A stretch of DNA of 64,000 nucleotides from Streptomyces sp. NBC_01445 (GCF_035918235.1 NZ_CP109485.1:620001-684000), one strand, 5' to 3'; counted from the stretch's first letter, positions 42,673 through 52,473 are shown. Notes: a model not told the origin generated them from the letters alone. Program-made: numbers and translations.

Positions 42673-44216
42673 GGGCGGATCGGCTCGGGGCGCGCCTGCT
42701 CCCCCTTGGCGACCGGCGTGGTCTGCCCCGCCGCGACCACGGAGGGGCGCAGCCGGGTGCCGGTCCGGGTGAGTACCACGGCGAGAATGCCGGTGATCAC
42801 GAAGGCGGCGCAGCCGGCGAGGCCCGCGTTGCGGTATCCGTCGTTGGCCGGCAGCGCCGCGCCGGGGTCGGTGGCGGCCTGGAGGATGACCGCGCTGAGC
42901 GCGCTGCCGGTCGAGTACCCGATGTACTTCATGACCTGATTGAAACTCATCGCACTGCCCGTCTCCTGCGCGGGCACCCCGCCGACGATCAGGCCGGGCG
43001 TGACCGCGAAGGTGACGCCCACGCCGAGTCCGGCGAGCGCCATCATCGTGCCGATGCCCCACAGGCTGGAGCGGGCGAGCAGGAAACAGACCAGGCCGGC
43101 GAGGGAGAGCAGACAGCCCAGCGGCAGCATGCGGGCGGGCGTCGCCGCTGCGCCGAGCATCCGCACGAGGCGGCCGGTGACGAGGCTGGCCGCGGAGAAC
43201 GGCACGAGGAGCAGGCCGGTGACGACGATGGACGAGCCGAAGCCGTATCCCGCGGACTCGGGTGTCTGGACGTATCGGGTGACCAGGGCGATCAGCAGGT
43301 AGGTGCCGACGCCCCCCACCATCGTGGTCAGGTTGGCGACGAGTACGCCGCGATCCTTGATGAGCCGTACGCGCACCAGCGGATGCGTGGAATGCATCGA
43401 GTGCAGTACCCACCCGGCGAGCAGGACGACGGCCGCGACGGCGAGCGCGAGCAGCGGCGCGGATCCCCAGCCCCACCGCTCCCCCTCGGCAAGCGTCACC
43501 AGGAGTGCCGCCATGCCGCCGGCGAGCAGCAGGGCGCCGGGAAAGTCCATCGGGGTGGTGGGGCGGCTCGGCGCCGCGGGCACGACGATCACGGTGGCGA
43601 TGAACGCGGCGGCGGCCGTGGCGGCCGCGAACCAGAATCCTGCGTACATGCCGAGGTACTGGGCGAACAGTCCGGTGATCGGATAGCCGAGGCCGATGCC
43701 CGCGGCGGTGGTCAGGGAGAGGGTCGCCACCGCAGACCGTGCCCGCTCCGGAGGAAGTGCGTCACGGGCGGTGGCGATGGCGAGCGGGACGAGGCCCATG
43801 CCGACGCCCTGCAGCGCCCGGCCCAGGAGAAGGCAGGTCAGCCCGAGGGGCAGGGCCGCCAGGAAACTGCCCACCAGGACCACGGCGAGACCCGTGAGGA
43901 TCACGTTCTTGCGGTGCGGGCCGTCGCCGAGGCGCCCCATGACCGGTGTGGCGATGGCTCCGACCAGCATCGTCAGCGTCAGCGCCCACTGTGCGGTGGA
44001 GGCGGCGACGTGGTCCTCGGCCGCGATGGTCGGGATGAGCGGTGCGCCGAGGCTGCTGACCACGGCGACGAGCATGCCGAGCGAGACGAGGACGGGCACG
44101 AGGGCCCGCGGATGCCGAAGTGCCGGTGTCGGAGCCGTTGCGACGGAGGTGTGCGCAGACGCCGGTATGGAGGGCTGCAAGGGAGGGTTCCCGTTCTTGT
44201 CATCAGACGATGTCAT
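42669..44216 (-). CDS. MFS transporter, DHA2-like drug exporter
   Basis: The product has 515 residues from the ATG at 44216. An in-frame GTG at 44258 is possible and the nearest purine-rich stretch (GGAAGGAG) lies about 25 bp before the ATG, so the start is uncertain. About 14 hydrophobic segments are present. The motif GRALQGVGMGLVPLAIATAR and loop GRLGDGPHRKNVILTG fit the 14-helix multidrug exporters. It probably expels a toxic compound sensed by the co-encoded TetR. Confidence 0.9.
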   Translation of the reverse strand: MTSSDDKNGNPPLQPSIPASAHTSVATAPTPALRHPRALVPVLVSLGMLVAVVSSLGAPLIPTIAAEDHVAASTAQWALTLTMLVGAIATPVMGRLGDGPHRKNVILTGLAVVLVGSFLAALPLGLTCLLLGRALQGVGMGLVPLAIATARDALPPERARSAVATLSLTTAAGIGLGYPITGLFAQYLGMYAGFWFAAATAAAAFIATVIVVPAAPSRPTTPMDFPGALLLAGGMAALLVTLAEGERWGWGSAPLLALAVAAVVLLAGWVLHSMHSTHPLVRVRLIKDRGVLVANLTTMVGGVGTYLLIALVTRYVQTPESAGYGFGSSIVVTGLLLVPFSAASLVTGRLVRMLGAAATPARMLPLGCLLSLAGLVCFLLARSSLWGIGTMMALAGLGVGVTFAVTPGLIVGGVPAQETGSAMSFNQVMKYIGYSTGSALSAVILQAATDPGAALPANDGYRNAGLAGCAAFVITGILAVVLTRTGTRLRPSVVAAGQTTPVAKGEQARPEPIRP

Positions 44217-44281
44217 TGAATGATGACACGGCCCGGAACCCGCTCCTTCCGCCCCCACCCCCGCGCCCGCCGCGCGTCACA

Positions 44282-45271
44282 TCAGCTCGGGACCCGCAAC
44301 GCCCCCAGGAGCATCGGCAGCGAGGCGTGCAGTTCTCGCTCCCAGTACGGCCAGCTGTGGGTCCCCGGCCCGTAGAAGTTGGTCGTCACATGGCGGGCGC
44401 CCGCCTTTTCGAGCGCGCCCGCCAGGGCGTGGTTCTGCCGGTCGAAGTCGGCTTCGAGGGCGTTCGTGGCACCCGGCGGGTCCAGCGGGCCGGCGGTGCC
44501 GTCGCCGCACGACAGGTACACGGGGATCGGCTTGAGCCGCTCGGCCAGGTAGTACGGATCATGAGCGGCCCACACATCCCGCTGCGCCACGGGGTCGCCC
44601 CAGACCCGGCGCGGGTCGTCGCCCTGGCCCGCGAAGAAGCCCATGATGCGGTTCACCGACTCGTCGTTCAGCAAGGGGTGCACGGATCCGGAGTACGCCG
44701 CTGCCGCCTTGAACATGCCCGGGTGGCGGGCCGCGTACATCAGCGCGCCCTGCCCTCCCATGGACAGTCCGGCCACCACGCGACGCGGTCCCGCTCCCCA
44801 GTCGTGTTCAAGAAGCCGGCGCAACTCCTTGGTGTGGAACGTCTCCCAGGCGGGGTCGCCACCCTGCCCGTAGTTCCACCAGTCGCTGTACCAGCCGTTC
44901 CAGCCGGCCTCCGGCATGACCACGAGGACGTCGCGCAGGCTGTCGACGCGTGCGACGTCGGTCCGGCTCGTCCACGATGTGTAGTCGCCGCAGCAGCCGT
45001 GCAGCAGCCACAGGGTCGGCCAGTGCCGGCGGCGGTCGTCCAGGTTCCAGCCGTCGGGCGTGAGAAGACGGACCTTGACGGTCCGGCCGCCGAGAGCCGG
45101 GGAGCGTACGGACAGGTCCACCTGGCGGTCGGCGACCTGGGTGACGGCGACGACCTCGGCGCCACGGGCTGGAGCGGCGGCCACGGACGGTGCGTTCGGC
45201 GTCAGGGCGAGCAGCAGGACGGCCAGGAGGAGCAGGAGGCATCTGGCGCGGCGGATCGAGGCGGCGGTCAT
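44282..45271 (-). CDS. Secreted esterase, antigen-85/esterase-D-like alpha/beta hydrolase
   Basis: The product has 329 residues. A signal peptide (RRARCLLLLLAVLLLALTPN, cleavage near residue 33) precedes an alpha/beta-hydrolase domain. The nucleophile elbow is GLSMGG with S170. The oxyanion region is LLHGCCGDYTSW and the catalytic histidine lies in YGPGTHSWPYWERE. This matches the actinobacterial esterase family related to mycolyltransferases. It is exported. It follows the phosphodiester-glycosidase-like gene by 20 bp on the same strand. Confidence 0.9.
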   Translation of the reverse strand: MTAASIRRARCLLLLLAVLLLALTPNAPSVAAAPARGAEVVAVTQVADRQVDLSVRSPALGGRTVKVRLLTPDGWNLDDRRRHWPTLWLLHGCCGDYTSWTSRTDVARVDSLRDVLVVMPEAGWNGWYSDWWNYGQGGDPAWETFHTKELRRLLEHDWGAGPRRVVAGLSMGGQGALMYAARHPGMFKAAAAYSGSVHPLLNDESVNRIMGFFAGQGDDPRRVWGDPVAQRDVWAAHDPYYLAERLKPIPVYLSCGDGTAGPLDPPGATNALEADFDRQNHALAGALEKAGARHVTTNFYGPGTHSWPYWERELHASLPMLLGALRVPS

Positions 45272-45291
45272 GGAGGCTCCTGTCGGTGGGA

Positions 45292-46908
45292 TCAGTCTCG
45301 GCCGGGGAGGACCAACAGGGCGTCTCCGACCGGGCGTTCGCCGGTCGCGTCGGACGGGGCGTTGATCACGCGCCCGTCGGCGACCATGGTGGTGGACCCG
45401 CCGCCGTCGAGATTGATCGCGTCGCGCAGGCCCAGTGCCTTCGCGACCGCGGCGCTCTCCGGGATGCTGAGTCCGAGCGCGCCCGTGCTGCGTCCGTCGG
45501 CCGTGACGAGGACGGTCCGTCCGGCGGCGTCGACTCCGGCCAGCGTGCGCGGATTGCGCTTGTGCACCCAGCCGTAATAGAAGCTCGGGTTACCGGGCTG
45601 GACCATGCCGTCGGCCGCCACGGTGATGTGTGCACGGCCGTCCCGGACGAGTTCGGGGCCGCCATTGAGGATGCTGGTGCCGGTGGACGGGGAGACGGTG
45701 CGCCCGTCGGCGTCCTTCAACACGGCCTGGATCCGCAACTGGCGCCCGGTCTGCGCCAGTTCGGCCAGTCGGGAGACGTAGCGACCGGTCGCCTGTACAG
45801 AGCTGCCGCCTTCCGGTAGCGACCCACCTCGCGGCGATCGCACCTCAAGTACCCGTCCGTGGCGGTCGAGTACGGCCTCAATTCCTTCGCCGCTCGGGGT
45901 CTTCTGGCTGAACTCGGCGGTAAAGGCGACGAGTTCGTCGTCGTCCTTGCAGGTCGTGTCGTGCAGCGGCAGCGAGGTGGGCGTGTCGTCGGCGGTGCCG
46001 CCACAGTTCCTGATCAGGCCGGGGACGCGGTTGATCCCGTCCAGCGGAATCGAGGCGCCCCGGCCGGCCAGCTTGCCCTGCCAGGTGAGCCGGGCGATGC
46101 CCGTCCGCCTCCCGGAGTCCTGGATCACGAGGGAGGGGCGCGTGCCCACCGGTTCGCTCAACAGCCGGCCGTCGTATACACCGATACCGGCCGGATCGCC
46201 GGGGGCACCGGCGTTCGGGTCGAGCACGAAGAACCCGGCGTTGACGCCTGCGGTCGCCCCGGCCGCGGCCACGAGCTGACTGGTCTTCTCACGGTTCTCG
46301 AGATCCGGCCCGTACGACGCTCTCAGCGCGCCGCGGAAACGGTGCGGATCGATGGTGAGGACGTCGATCCGCCACGGGCCCCGGTCCGTGGGCTCCCCGT
46401 CCCACCCGCGATACACGGCGGCACCGGTGAATCCGACCGTCGAAAGCCGGGTGCGCTCGGCCGTGGCCGCGGACTGCGACCCGAACTCCCCGACCCGGAC
46501 GCGCCATCCGAGCGTGCCGCCCGCGAAGTCCGCCGTCGCTGGTGTGGTGACCTCCTCGGCGCGCGCCTCGAAGCCGTCTTCGCGCAGGTGGGCGACCAGT
46601 TCGTCGGCGCTCGCGCGGTCGTTGAGCGCTGCTGGTGGCGCATCGGGATCCGGCGAGCCGGCACCGCCGGGGATGGAGACCTCGACCGTCCACCCGAGCG
46701 CCGGGGCGTCGGCTCCGCGCACGATACGGGTGAGGGTGACTCCGGGCTGGAGCTGCTGCGTCGTCCGCGTCTCGGGCAGGTCGGCGGGGCCGAGCGGCAA
46801 TGCGCCGGCCGACCTTGGGACGGGCGCCGACGAGGCCGGTACCGACAGGCCTCCCACGACGGCGAGAACGGACAACACCGCGCCCACGCCGAACAGTCTG
46901 CTGTTCAC
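45292..46908 (-). CDS. Secreted phosphodiester glycosidase (NAGPA-like) with SPOR-like domain
   Basis: The product has 538 residues from the GTG at 46908 (GGTGGGGG just upstream), which starts a signal peptide (LFGVGAVLSVLAVVGGLSVP). A SPOR-like module lies near residues 95-175 (LVAHLREDGFEARAEEV, then WRVRVGEFGSQSAATAERTR). The C-terminal half is a NAGPA-type domain: GVNAGFFVLD, TSILNGGPELVRDG and INLDGGGSTTMVADG. Such domains cleave sugar phosphodiesters or act on cell-wall and capsule polymers. With the co-encoded esterase it likely works on envelope or extracellular polymer. Confidence 0.87.
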   Translation of the reverse strand: MNSRLFGVGAVLSVLAVVGGLSVPASSAPVPRSAGALPLGPADLPETRTTQQLQPGVTLTRIVRGADAPALGWTVEVSIPGGAGSPDPDAPPAALNDRASADELVAHLREDGFEARAEEVTTPATADFAGGTLGWRVRVGEFGSQSAATAERTRLSTVGFTGAAVYRGWDGEPTDRGPWRIDVLTIDPHRFRGALRASYGPDLENREKTSQLVAAAGATAGVNAGFFVLDPNAGAPGDPAGIGVYDGRLLSEPVGTRPSLVIQDSGRRTGIARLTWQGKLAGRGASIPLDGINRVPGLIRNCGGTADDTPTSLPLHDTTCKDDDELVAFTAEFSQKTPSGEGIEAVLDRHGRVLEVRSPRGGSLPEGGSSVQATGRYVSRLAELAQTGRQLRIQAVLKDADGRTVSPSTGTSILNGGPELVRDGRAHITVAADGMVQPGNPSFYYGWVHKRNPRTLAGVDAAGRTVLVTADGRSTGALGLSIPESAAVAKALGLRDAINLDGGGSTTMVADGRVINAPSDATGERPVGDALLVLPGRD

Positions 46909-47289
46909 ATGCCCCCCACCGGACGAAGAACGGCTCTCCCGTAACGGTGCTTGTGGTCGAGACCACCCGTCAAGGCATGTGCACGTCATCCCTCGGACGA
47001 CGCGGTCGATGACCGTGGGCTCAGGCAGCCGATAAGGCGTCCCGCGCGCGACACGCACCACTCAAGATCGAAAATGTGAAGGCTTCCGGAGTGGCTGGTG
47101 ACAGCCCTGGACTTTCGTGTTCGCGCTGATGCAGGGTGTGCCCACCGCAGTCGGAGCTCCGCTTGGGCCTGTCCCCCCGGTGGCCCGTGGTCACGGCTGC
47201 GCGGGCACCCGACGGGTGCCCGTCCCATTCCAGGTCAACTTCTCCCTGTCCAACGGAAGTTGCGATTCTCCATGCCCAAGGGAAGTCAA
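46909..47289. other. Divergent intergenic region with a hairpin
   Basis: About 380 bp separate the phosphodiester-glycosidase-like gene from the amino-acid transporter gene. I see no gene in it. It must hold promoters for both units. The only clear structure is the hairpin at 47202-47222. Confidence 0.5.
47202..47222 (+). promoter_or_regulatory. Perfect hairpin in the leader of the amino-acid ABC operon
   Basis: CGGGCACCC at 47202-47210 pairs with GGGTGCCCG at 47214-47222 across a 3-nt loop. It lies 68 bp before the GTG at 47290. It could be an attenuator, an mRNA stabiliser or a DNA operator; there is no T-tract. Confidence 0.45.
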
Positions 47290-48120
47290 GTGAGCCCTCA
47301 CGGAAGACTCGTCCGCTGCTCCACCCCGCTCGTGCTCGCCGCCGCGCTCGCCCTGTCGGCCACCGCCTGCAGCAAGGAACAGGCCACCACGACGGCCGGC
47401 GGCGTGAAGCTGGTCAAATCCGGCCAGTTGACGACGTGTACGCATCTCCCGTACGCGCCGTTCCAGTCGGAGAAGGGGAAGAAGATCGTCGGCTTCGACG
47501 TCGACCTGATCGATCTGGTCGCCGACGACCTCGGTCTGAAGCAGGAGATCGTGGACAAGTCGTTCGAGACGATCAAGACGGGCGCGGACCTCAACGCAGG
47601 GGTCTGCGACGTGGCCGCCGCGGGCATGACGATCACCCCCGAGCGCAAGCAGCACCTCGACTTCTCGACCCCCTACTTCGACGCCAACCAGGCACTGTTG
47701 GCCCGTAAGGGCGTCAAGGCGAAGTCGCTGGACGCCATCAAGAGCGGCAAGATCAAACTGGGGTCGCAGTCGGCCACCACCGGCGAGGACACCGCGCACG
47801 CCGGCGGCATCGACTCGAAGTCGTTCGAGAGCTCGGACGCCGAGCTGAACGGACTGCGCACCGGTCAGGTGGACGTCGTGATTCAGGACTACCCGGTGGT
47901 CCAGAACTGGCTCAAGGACCCTGCCAACGCCGCTAAGTTCAGCGTCACGGGTACCGTTCAGACGGGTGAGAAGTACGGCTTCGCCGTACGCAAGGGGGGC
48001 AACGCCAAGCTCCTCGCCGCCATCGACAAGGCCATCAAGAAGGCCAAGCAGGACGGCACGTACAAGAAGCTGTACGAGAAGTGGATCGGCCCGATGCCTG
48101 CGGAGGCCGCGTCCCAGTGA
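47290..48120 (+). CDS. Polar amino-acid-binding lipoprotein (ABC transporter, SBP family 3)
   Basis: The product has 276 residues from the GTG at 47290, which has AAGGGAAG 5 bp upstream; an in-frame ATG at 47272 is the alternative. The signal ends in a lipobox (LALSATAC). The mature domain has the family-3 pattern: LTTCTHLPYAPFQSE, KIVGFDVDLIDLVADDLGLK and MTITPERKQHLDFSTPYF. These proteins bind glutamate, glutamine, arginine, cystine or related ligands. The GTGA overlap couples it to the permease. Confidence 0.93.
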   Translation: MSPHGRLVRCSTPLVLAAALALSATACSKEQATTTAGGVKLVKSGQLTTCTHLPYAPFQSEKGKKIVGFDVDLIDLVADDLGLKQEIVDKSFETIKTGADLNAGVCDVAAAGMTITPERKQHLDFSTPYFDANQALLARKGVKAKSLDAIKSGKIKLGSQSATTGEDTAHAGGIDSKSFESSDAELNGLRTGQVDVVIQDYPVVQNWLKDPANAAKFSVTGTVQTGEKYGFAVRKGGNAKLLAAIDKAIKKAKQDGTYKKLYEKWIGPMPAEAASQ

Positions 48121-48968
48121 CCTCCTCTCACGCACCCGTCGCGGGGAAGGCCCCGGCCCAGCCGGCCGCGCGCCCGCGCCTCTCCCCGCGTCGGCGGCGC
48201 AGCATGCTCCGCGGTGCGCAGTACGTCGTCCTGGCCGGCGCGGTGATCGCTGTCGCTGTACTGGCCGACTGGCACCAGTTGCAGCAGCAGTTCCTCGAAC
48301 TGTCCGTGGCCAAGCGGATGTTCCCGGATCTACTGACGGTGGCGCTGGCCAACACGGTGGCGTACACCCTGTCCGGATTCGGTGTGGGCCTCGTACTCGG
48401 CCTGGTCATCGCCCTCATGCGGCTCTCCTCGGTCGCCCCCTACCGCTGGCTCGCCTCGCTGTACATCGAGGTGTTCCGCGGACTGCCCGCCCTGCTGATC
48501 TTCATCTTCATCGGGGTCGGCGTCCCCCTGGCGTTCCCCGGTCTTGCCATCCCCGGCGGCGCGTACGGTCAGGTCGCCGTGGCCCTGGGCCTCGTAGCCG
48601 CCGCGTACATGGCGGAGACCATCAGGGCCGGCATCCAGGCCGTGCCCCGCGGCCAGATGGAGGCCGCACGCACGCTGGGCATGTCCCACGCGAGGGCCAT
48701 GTGGTCGATCGTCATCCCCCAGGCCTTCCGCGTCATCGTGCCGCCCCTCACCAACGAACTGGTCCTTCTCTTCAAGGACTCGTCACTCGTGCTGTTCCTG
48801 GGCGTCTCCTTGCAAACCCGCGAACTCACCAAGTTCGGACGGGACTTGGCCAGCGAGACCGCCAACACCACACCCATTTTCGTGGCCGGTCTCTGCTACC
48901 TCCTGATCACCGTCCCGCTGGGCTACGTGGTACGCCGTCTGGAGGCGGGCCATGCGAAGGCGCGGTAG
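48117..48968 (+). CDS. Polar amino-acid ABC transporter permease (HisM/GlnP type)
   Basis: The product has 283 residues. A basic N-terminal tail (RPRLSPRRRRSMLRG) is followed by five or six membrane helices. The family start VALANTVAYTLSGFGVGLVL and the EAA loop MEAARTLGMSHARAMWSIVI are typical of HEQRo-type permeases. Only one permease gene is present, so the channel is probably a homodimer. Confidence 0.93.
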   Translation: MTSSHAPVAGKAPAQPAARPRLSPRRRRSMLRGAQYVVLAGAVIAVAVLADWHQLQQQFLELSVAKRMFPDLLTVALANTVAYTLSGFGVGLVLGLVIALMRLSSVAPYRWLASLYIEVFRGLPALLIFIFIGVGVPLAFPGLAIPGGAYGQVAVALGLVAAAYMAETIRAGIQAVPRGQMEAARTLGMSHARAMWSIVIPQAFRVIVPPLTNELVLLFKDSSLVLFLGVSLQTRELTKFGRDLASETANTTPIFVAGLCYLLITVPLGYVVRRLEAGHAKAR

Positions 48969-48971
48969 GCG

Positions 48972-49823
48972 ATGAGCGCCAGCGAGCCCTCCGGCACCAC
49001 GAGAGAAGACAAGGGGACGGGCATGACGAATGCCACCACCGCAGCGGACACGTCCGCGCCCACGCCGACCCGGGCGATCGAGATCCGCGCGCTCCATAAG
49101 TCCTTCGGTGACCTCGAGGTCCTGCGCGGCATCGACTTCACTGTCGACACAGGCGAGGTGGTGTGCGTCATCGGCCCTTCCGGGTCGGGCAAATCGACGT
49201 TGCTGCGCTGCACCAACCTGCTCGAACAGCCCACTCAGGGCCACGTCCTCATCGCCGGAACCGACATCACCGACCCGGATGTGGACATCGACCGGCTGCG
49301 TCGACGTATCGGGATGGTCTTCCAACAGTTCAATCTCTTCGCGCACTTGAGCGTCCTGGACAACCTGACGATCGCACAGCGCCGGGTGCTGGGCCGGGAC
49401 AAGACCGAAGCGGTACAGGTGGCCCGACAGAACCTGGCCCGCGTCGGACTCGCCGACAAGCAAGGCAGCTACCCCTCGCAACTGTCGGGCGGTCAGCAGC
49501 AACGGGTGGCCATCGCCCGCGCCTTGTCGATGGGCCCCGAGCTGATGCTGTTCGACGAGCCCACGAGCGCGCTCGACCCGGAACTCGTCGGAGACGTCCT
49601 CGCCGTCATGCGCGGCCTCGCGGACGACGGAATGACGATGATGGTCGTGACCCACGAAATGGGCTTCGCCCGGGAAGTGGCCGACCGTGTCGTCTTCATG
49701 GACGACGGCGTCATCGTCGAACAGGGAAGCCCCGACGAGGTCCTCGGCAACCCCAGCCACCCACGCACCCGGGAGTTCCTCGCGCGAGTCCTGCGCCCGG
49801 CGGACACCCTCACGGAGTCCTGA
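48972..49823 (+). CDS. Polar amino-acid ABC transporter ATP-binding protein (GlnQ/HisP type)
   Basis: The product has 283 residues if started at 48972; an ATG at 49023 has a better ribosome site (AAGGGG) and gives 266. Walker A is GPSGSGKST, the Q loop FQQFNLF, the signature [15 protein letters not shown], Walker [13 protein letters not shown], and the switch histidine is in VVTHEMGF. It powers the importer of 47290-48968. The gene lies 3 bp after the permease stop and a strong hairpin follows at 49975. Confidence 0.95.
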   Translation: MSASEPSGTTREDKGTGMTNATTAADTSAPTPTRAIEIRALHKSFGDLEVLRGIDFTVDTGEVVCVIGPSGSGKSTLLRCTNLLEQPTQGHVLIAGTDITDPDVDIDRLRRRIGMVFQQFNLFAHLSVLDNLTIAQRRVLGRDKTEAVQVARQNLARVGLADKQGSYPSQLSGGQQQRVAIARALSMGPELMLFDEPTSALDPELVGDVLAVMRGLADDGMTMMVVTHEMGFAREVADRVVFMDDGVIVEQGSPDEVLGNPSHPRTREFLARVLRPADTLTES

Positions 49824-49974
49824 CGGGGTAGGGCGCTTCCCGACCGCAGACGGATGGCCGGGATGCATGTCGGCACGCACCGCTCCCGCTCCCCCCGGGG
49901 GTGCGGCCCGCCAAGGCGACAGTTACCGGAACCCCTCACACACACGCGCGCCACGGCGAGCGCAGCCCGACACA

Positions 49975-49999
49975 CGCCCCCGGTCGCCGACCGGGGGCG
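49975..49999. terminator. Terminator hairpin after the amino-acid ABC operon
   Basis: An 11-bp arm at 49975-49985 (CGCCCCCGGTC) is perfectly complementary to 49989-49999 with a 3-nt loop. It lies about 150 bp after the ATPase stop and points to termination of that operon. The rest of 49824-50187 shows no gene. Confidence 0.7.
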
Positions 50000-50187
50000 T
50001 CGTCACGAAACTCGACAGGATCACTCACGGGTTCGTCATCAGCCGCAGGGGGCCATTGCTCCGGGCGGCAATCGTTCCGGTACCACTCGCTCGTCGTCGG
50101 TCACATGTTTCCCGGTGAATACGAGCCGGAACAGCAAACCACCGCGCAGCCGAGGTAAGTGCCAGGGCAGAGAGCTCGAAGAGCCAG

Positions 50188-50775
50188 TCAGCGGGTGGCC
50201 GGCCTGCCGATGCCGTACAGCAAGGTGTCAACGACGCGTGTGGCAAGGGCGTCCACGGCGGCGTCGGTGTCCGGCGCCTCGGCCGCAGCCTCGTGGATGA
50301 GGGCGTAATAGACGCGCCGCGCCCAGTCCAAATCGGTGTCGGGCGCAAGAAGGCCCGCGTCGCGGGCGCGCGCGAACAGCAGCTCGCACCGGGCCAGGAC
50401 CTCGGCGTGCACGCGCGCGGCCTCAGGGGCGCCGGTGGGCTCGGCGCCCATGGCGAAGCCCCATCCGATCTTCACGCGGAGCACGTTCGCGGTGACCTGG
50501 TAGAGGGCGATCGCCGGCGGGGCGGTCTCCGGCCGGGCTGCTTCGACTGCCTCGTAGAACCGCTGCGTCGCCCATGTGGCCAGTGCCGTGATCAGGGCGT
50601 CCCGTGAGGCGAACCGCCGGTGCACGGTCGTCCGCGCCACCCCGGCGGCCTCGGCGACCTGCTCCATCGTCGCTGCCGGGTTCGCCGACAGCACCCGCTC
50701 AGCAGCTTCGAGGATCGCTCGAACGGTCCGCTCGGCGTCGGCACGCAGCGGCTTGTCGGGGGCGGGCAGCGCCAT
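50188..50775 (-). CDS. TetR-family transcriptional regulator
   Basis: The product has 195 residues from the ATG at 50775. The helix-turn-helix is AERTVRAILEAAERVLSANP, then TMEQVAEAAGVARTTVHRRF. The ligand domain follows. It is divergent from an SDR gene at 50916, and the palindromic half-sites between them are its likely targets. Confidence 0.9.
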   Translation of the reverse strand: MALPAPDKPLRADAERTVRAILEAAERVLSANPAATMEQVAEAAGVARTTVHRRFASRDALITALATWATQRFYEAVEAARPETAPPAIALYQVTANVLRVKIGWGFAMGAEPTGAPEAARVHAEVLARCELLFARARDAGLLAPDTDLDWARRVYYALIHEAAAEAPDTDAAVDALATRVVDTLLYGIGRPATR

Positions 50776-50848
50776 GGGTGCTGATCCTTCCGGGTCTGTG
50801 GGTGACTCCAAGAGGATACGACGGCGTGTCGACTCACGGATAACTTGC

Positions 50849-50884
50849 AACATTCGTGATGCATGTTTTAATGATTGCGCATCA
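50849..50884. promoter_or_regulatory. Candidate TetR operator region between TetR and SDR genes
   Basis: Two overlapping inverted repeats lie here: AACAT at 50849-50853 with ATGTT at 50863-50867, and TGATGC at 50857-50862 with GCATCA at 50879-50884. The region is AT-richer than its surroundings, as expected of a promoter. It precedes the SDR ATG at 50916. Confidence 0.45.
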
Positions 50885-50915
50885 CATGGGACGCAGCTAT
50901 CTACGGAGGTACACC

Positions 50916-51698
50916 ATGGACCTGCAGTTGAACGGCAAGGCTGCGCTGATCACGGGCGCGAGCCGGGGTATCGGGCTGGCCGTCGTTCGAGCCCTCGTCG
51001 CCGAAGGCGTCCGCGTCGTCGCAGCAGCCCGTACCCCCACACCGGAACTGAAGTCGACCGGCGCCACGTGTGTGGCGGTGGACCTGTCCGATCCGGCCTC
51101 GGCTGAGCGTCTGGTCACCGAGGCCGTGACCGAACTGGGCGCCATCGACGTCCTGGTCAACAACGTCGGGGGCGGCGACGGGGGCCTGGGCGGCGGCTTC
51201 CTCGACATGACCGACGCGCAGTGGGCGGAGGTGGTGGACCTGAACTTCTTCGCCACGGTCCGTGTGACCCGCGCCGCCCTGCCCGCGCTGCTGGCCACCC
51301 GTGGCGCGATCGTGAACGTGTCGTCCATCGGTGCCCGTGTCCCGAGCAGCGGACCGATCGCGTACACCACCGCCAAGGCCGCACTCACCGCCTTCGGCAA
51401 GGCACTCGCGGAGGAATTCGGCCCGCAAGGTGTCCGGGTGAACACCGTCTCCCCCGGACCGGTCCGAACCGCCATCTGGGAGAGCCCCACCGGCTACGGA
51501 GCGGAGCTCGCGGCATCCCTGGGCATCCCGCATGCCGAGCTCGTGGCCGGACTCCCCGCAGCGACCGGCATGCTCATCGACCGGCTCATCGAACCGGACG
51601 AGGTCGCAGCCCTCGTCACGTACCTCACCTCACCACGCGCCGCGGCAACCACGGGCACCGACCACCTCATCGACGGCGGATCCGTCAAGACCGCCTAG
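50916..51698 (+). CDS. SDR-family oxidoreductase
   Basis: The product has 260 residues; the ATG at 50916 has CGGAGGT 7 bp upstream. The nucleotide motif is LITGASRGIG at residues 12-21, the NNVGG-type motif VLVNNVGGGD follows, and the catalytic Ser and Tyr-x3-Lys are in NVSSIGARVP and YTTAKAALTAF. It uses NAD(P)H to reduce or oxidise a small carbonyl or alcohol. The divergent TetR regulator probably represses it. Confidence 0.93.
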   Translation: MDLQLNGKAALITGASRGIGLAVVRALVAEGVRVVAAARTPTPELKSTGATCVAVDLSDPASAERLVTEAVTELGAIDVLVNNVGGGDGGLGGGFLDMTDAQWAEVVDLNFFATVRVTRAALPALLATRGAIVNVSSIGARVPSSGPIAYTTAKAALTAFGKALAEEFGPQGVRVNTVSPGPVRTAIWESPTGYGAELAASLGIPHAELVAGLPAATGMLIDRLIEPDEVAALVTYLTSPRAAATTGTDHLIDGGSVKTA

Positions 51699-51846
51699 CA
51701 AGCCGGCACACGCGGCAGTAGGACGTCATTCCTCGGGCAGACGTTGACAGCACCCCGCCTCAACGTGACACCCGATCTCGCAGATCGCTTCCGTCGTCAC
51801 GCTCTCGGTCTGCGACGGGAGCGTGCGCCGCCTCCGGGACCACCGG

Positions 51847-52257
51847 TCACGTCTGCGTACGACGATCCGGTCTGCTGCGCACGGCGCCGCCCACGATCAT
51901 GATCGCGTGCTGGGACCACGCGCAATGGCAGCTGTCGCACACCGTTTTGATCCACCCCAGCGAGGCGTCATCGCGGCGCCGCTGTCGTCCGGCTGCCCCG
52001 CAGAACTCACAGGTGACGGCAGAACGTTCCTCGGCCGCGGCAAGAAGCACACGGATCTCACCGCCGGCCGAGTCCGGAACTCCGGAGACCTGGATCCGCA
52101 CCGTGCCGAACTTCTCCTTCAGATCGTCGACCCGATAGTCGCCGGCGTAGAGGCGGAGGCCTTCGTCCAAGCGCAACAGGAGGGGATGCCAGCCGGGACC
52201 GACTGCACGCAGCTGTTGTGGCAACTGATCAAAGGGGCGGCGCTGTTCGACCTGCAT
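51847..52257 (-). CDS. Conserved small protein with paired CxxC motifs
   Basis: The product has 136 residues. It contains PGWHPLLLRLDEGLRLYAGD, the stretch VDDLKEKFGTVRIQVSG, and two zinc-ribbon-like pairs: CEFCG and, after WIKTVCDSC, a final histidine-rich tail. The spacing suggests one structural zinc site. I recall similar small proteins in Streptomyces, all hypothetical. It lies alone between the SDR gene and the LLM flavoenzyme gene, on the opposite strand. The function is unknown. Confidence 0.7.
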   Translation of the reverse strand: MQVEQRRPFDQLPQQLRAVGPGWHPLLLRLDEGLRLYAGDYRVDDLKEKFGTVRIQVSGVPDSAGGEIRVLLAAAEERSAVTCEFCGAAGRQRRRDDASLGWIKTVCDSCHCAWSQHAIMIVGGAVRSRPDRRTQT

Positions 52258-52473
52258 CGCCTCATCATGCGCCGTCAGAACCCCACCCCCAACGCCCCCT
52301 CAAGGCATACGTCAACATCACTGGCCCGTGCGCTGCTCATCGGGCAGCAGCCGTTTGCCGACCGGCCGCCGAGACGGCCCGGGCCGGTAGTCGCGCAGCT
52401 TGGCCACCGCATTTCGGTGGACTGCCGTGAAAAACCTCTGGATCCGGTTCCGATTGCACCGCATCCTGCTGGG

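Noticed and set aside
51823..52473. Long N-terminal extension of the LLM flavoenzyme
   Set aside because: The luciferase-like barrel starts at 52474. The extension is antisense to a convincing small CxxC gene at 51847-52257.
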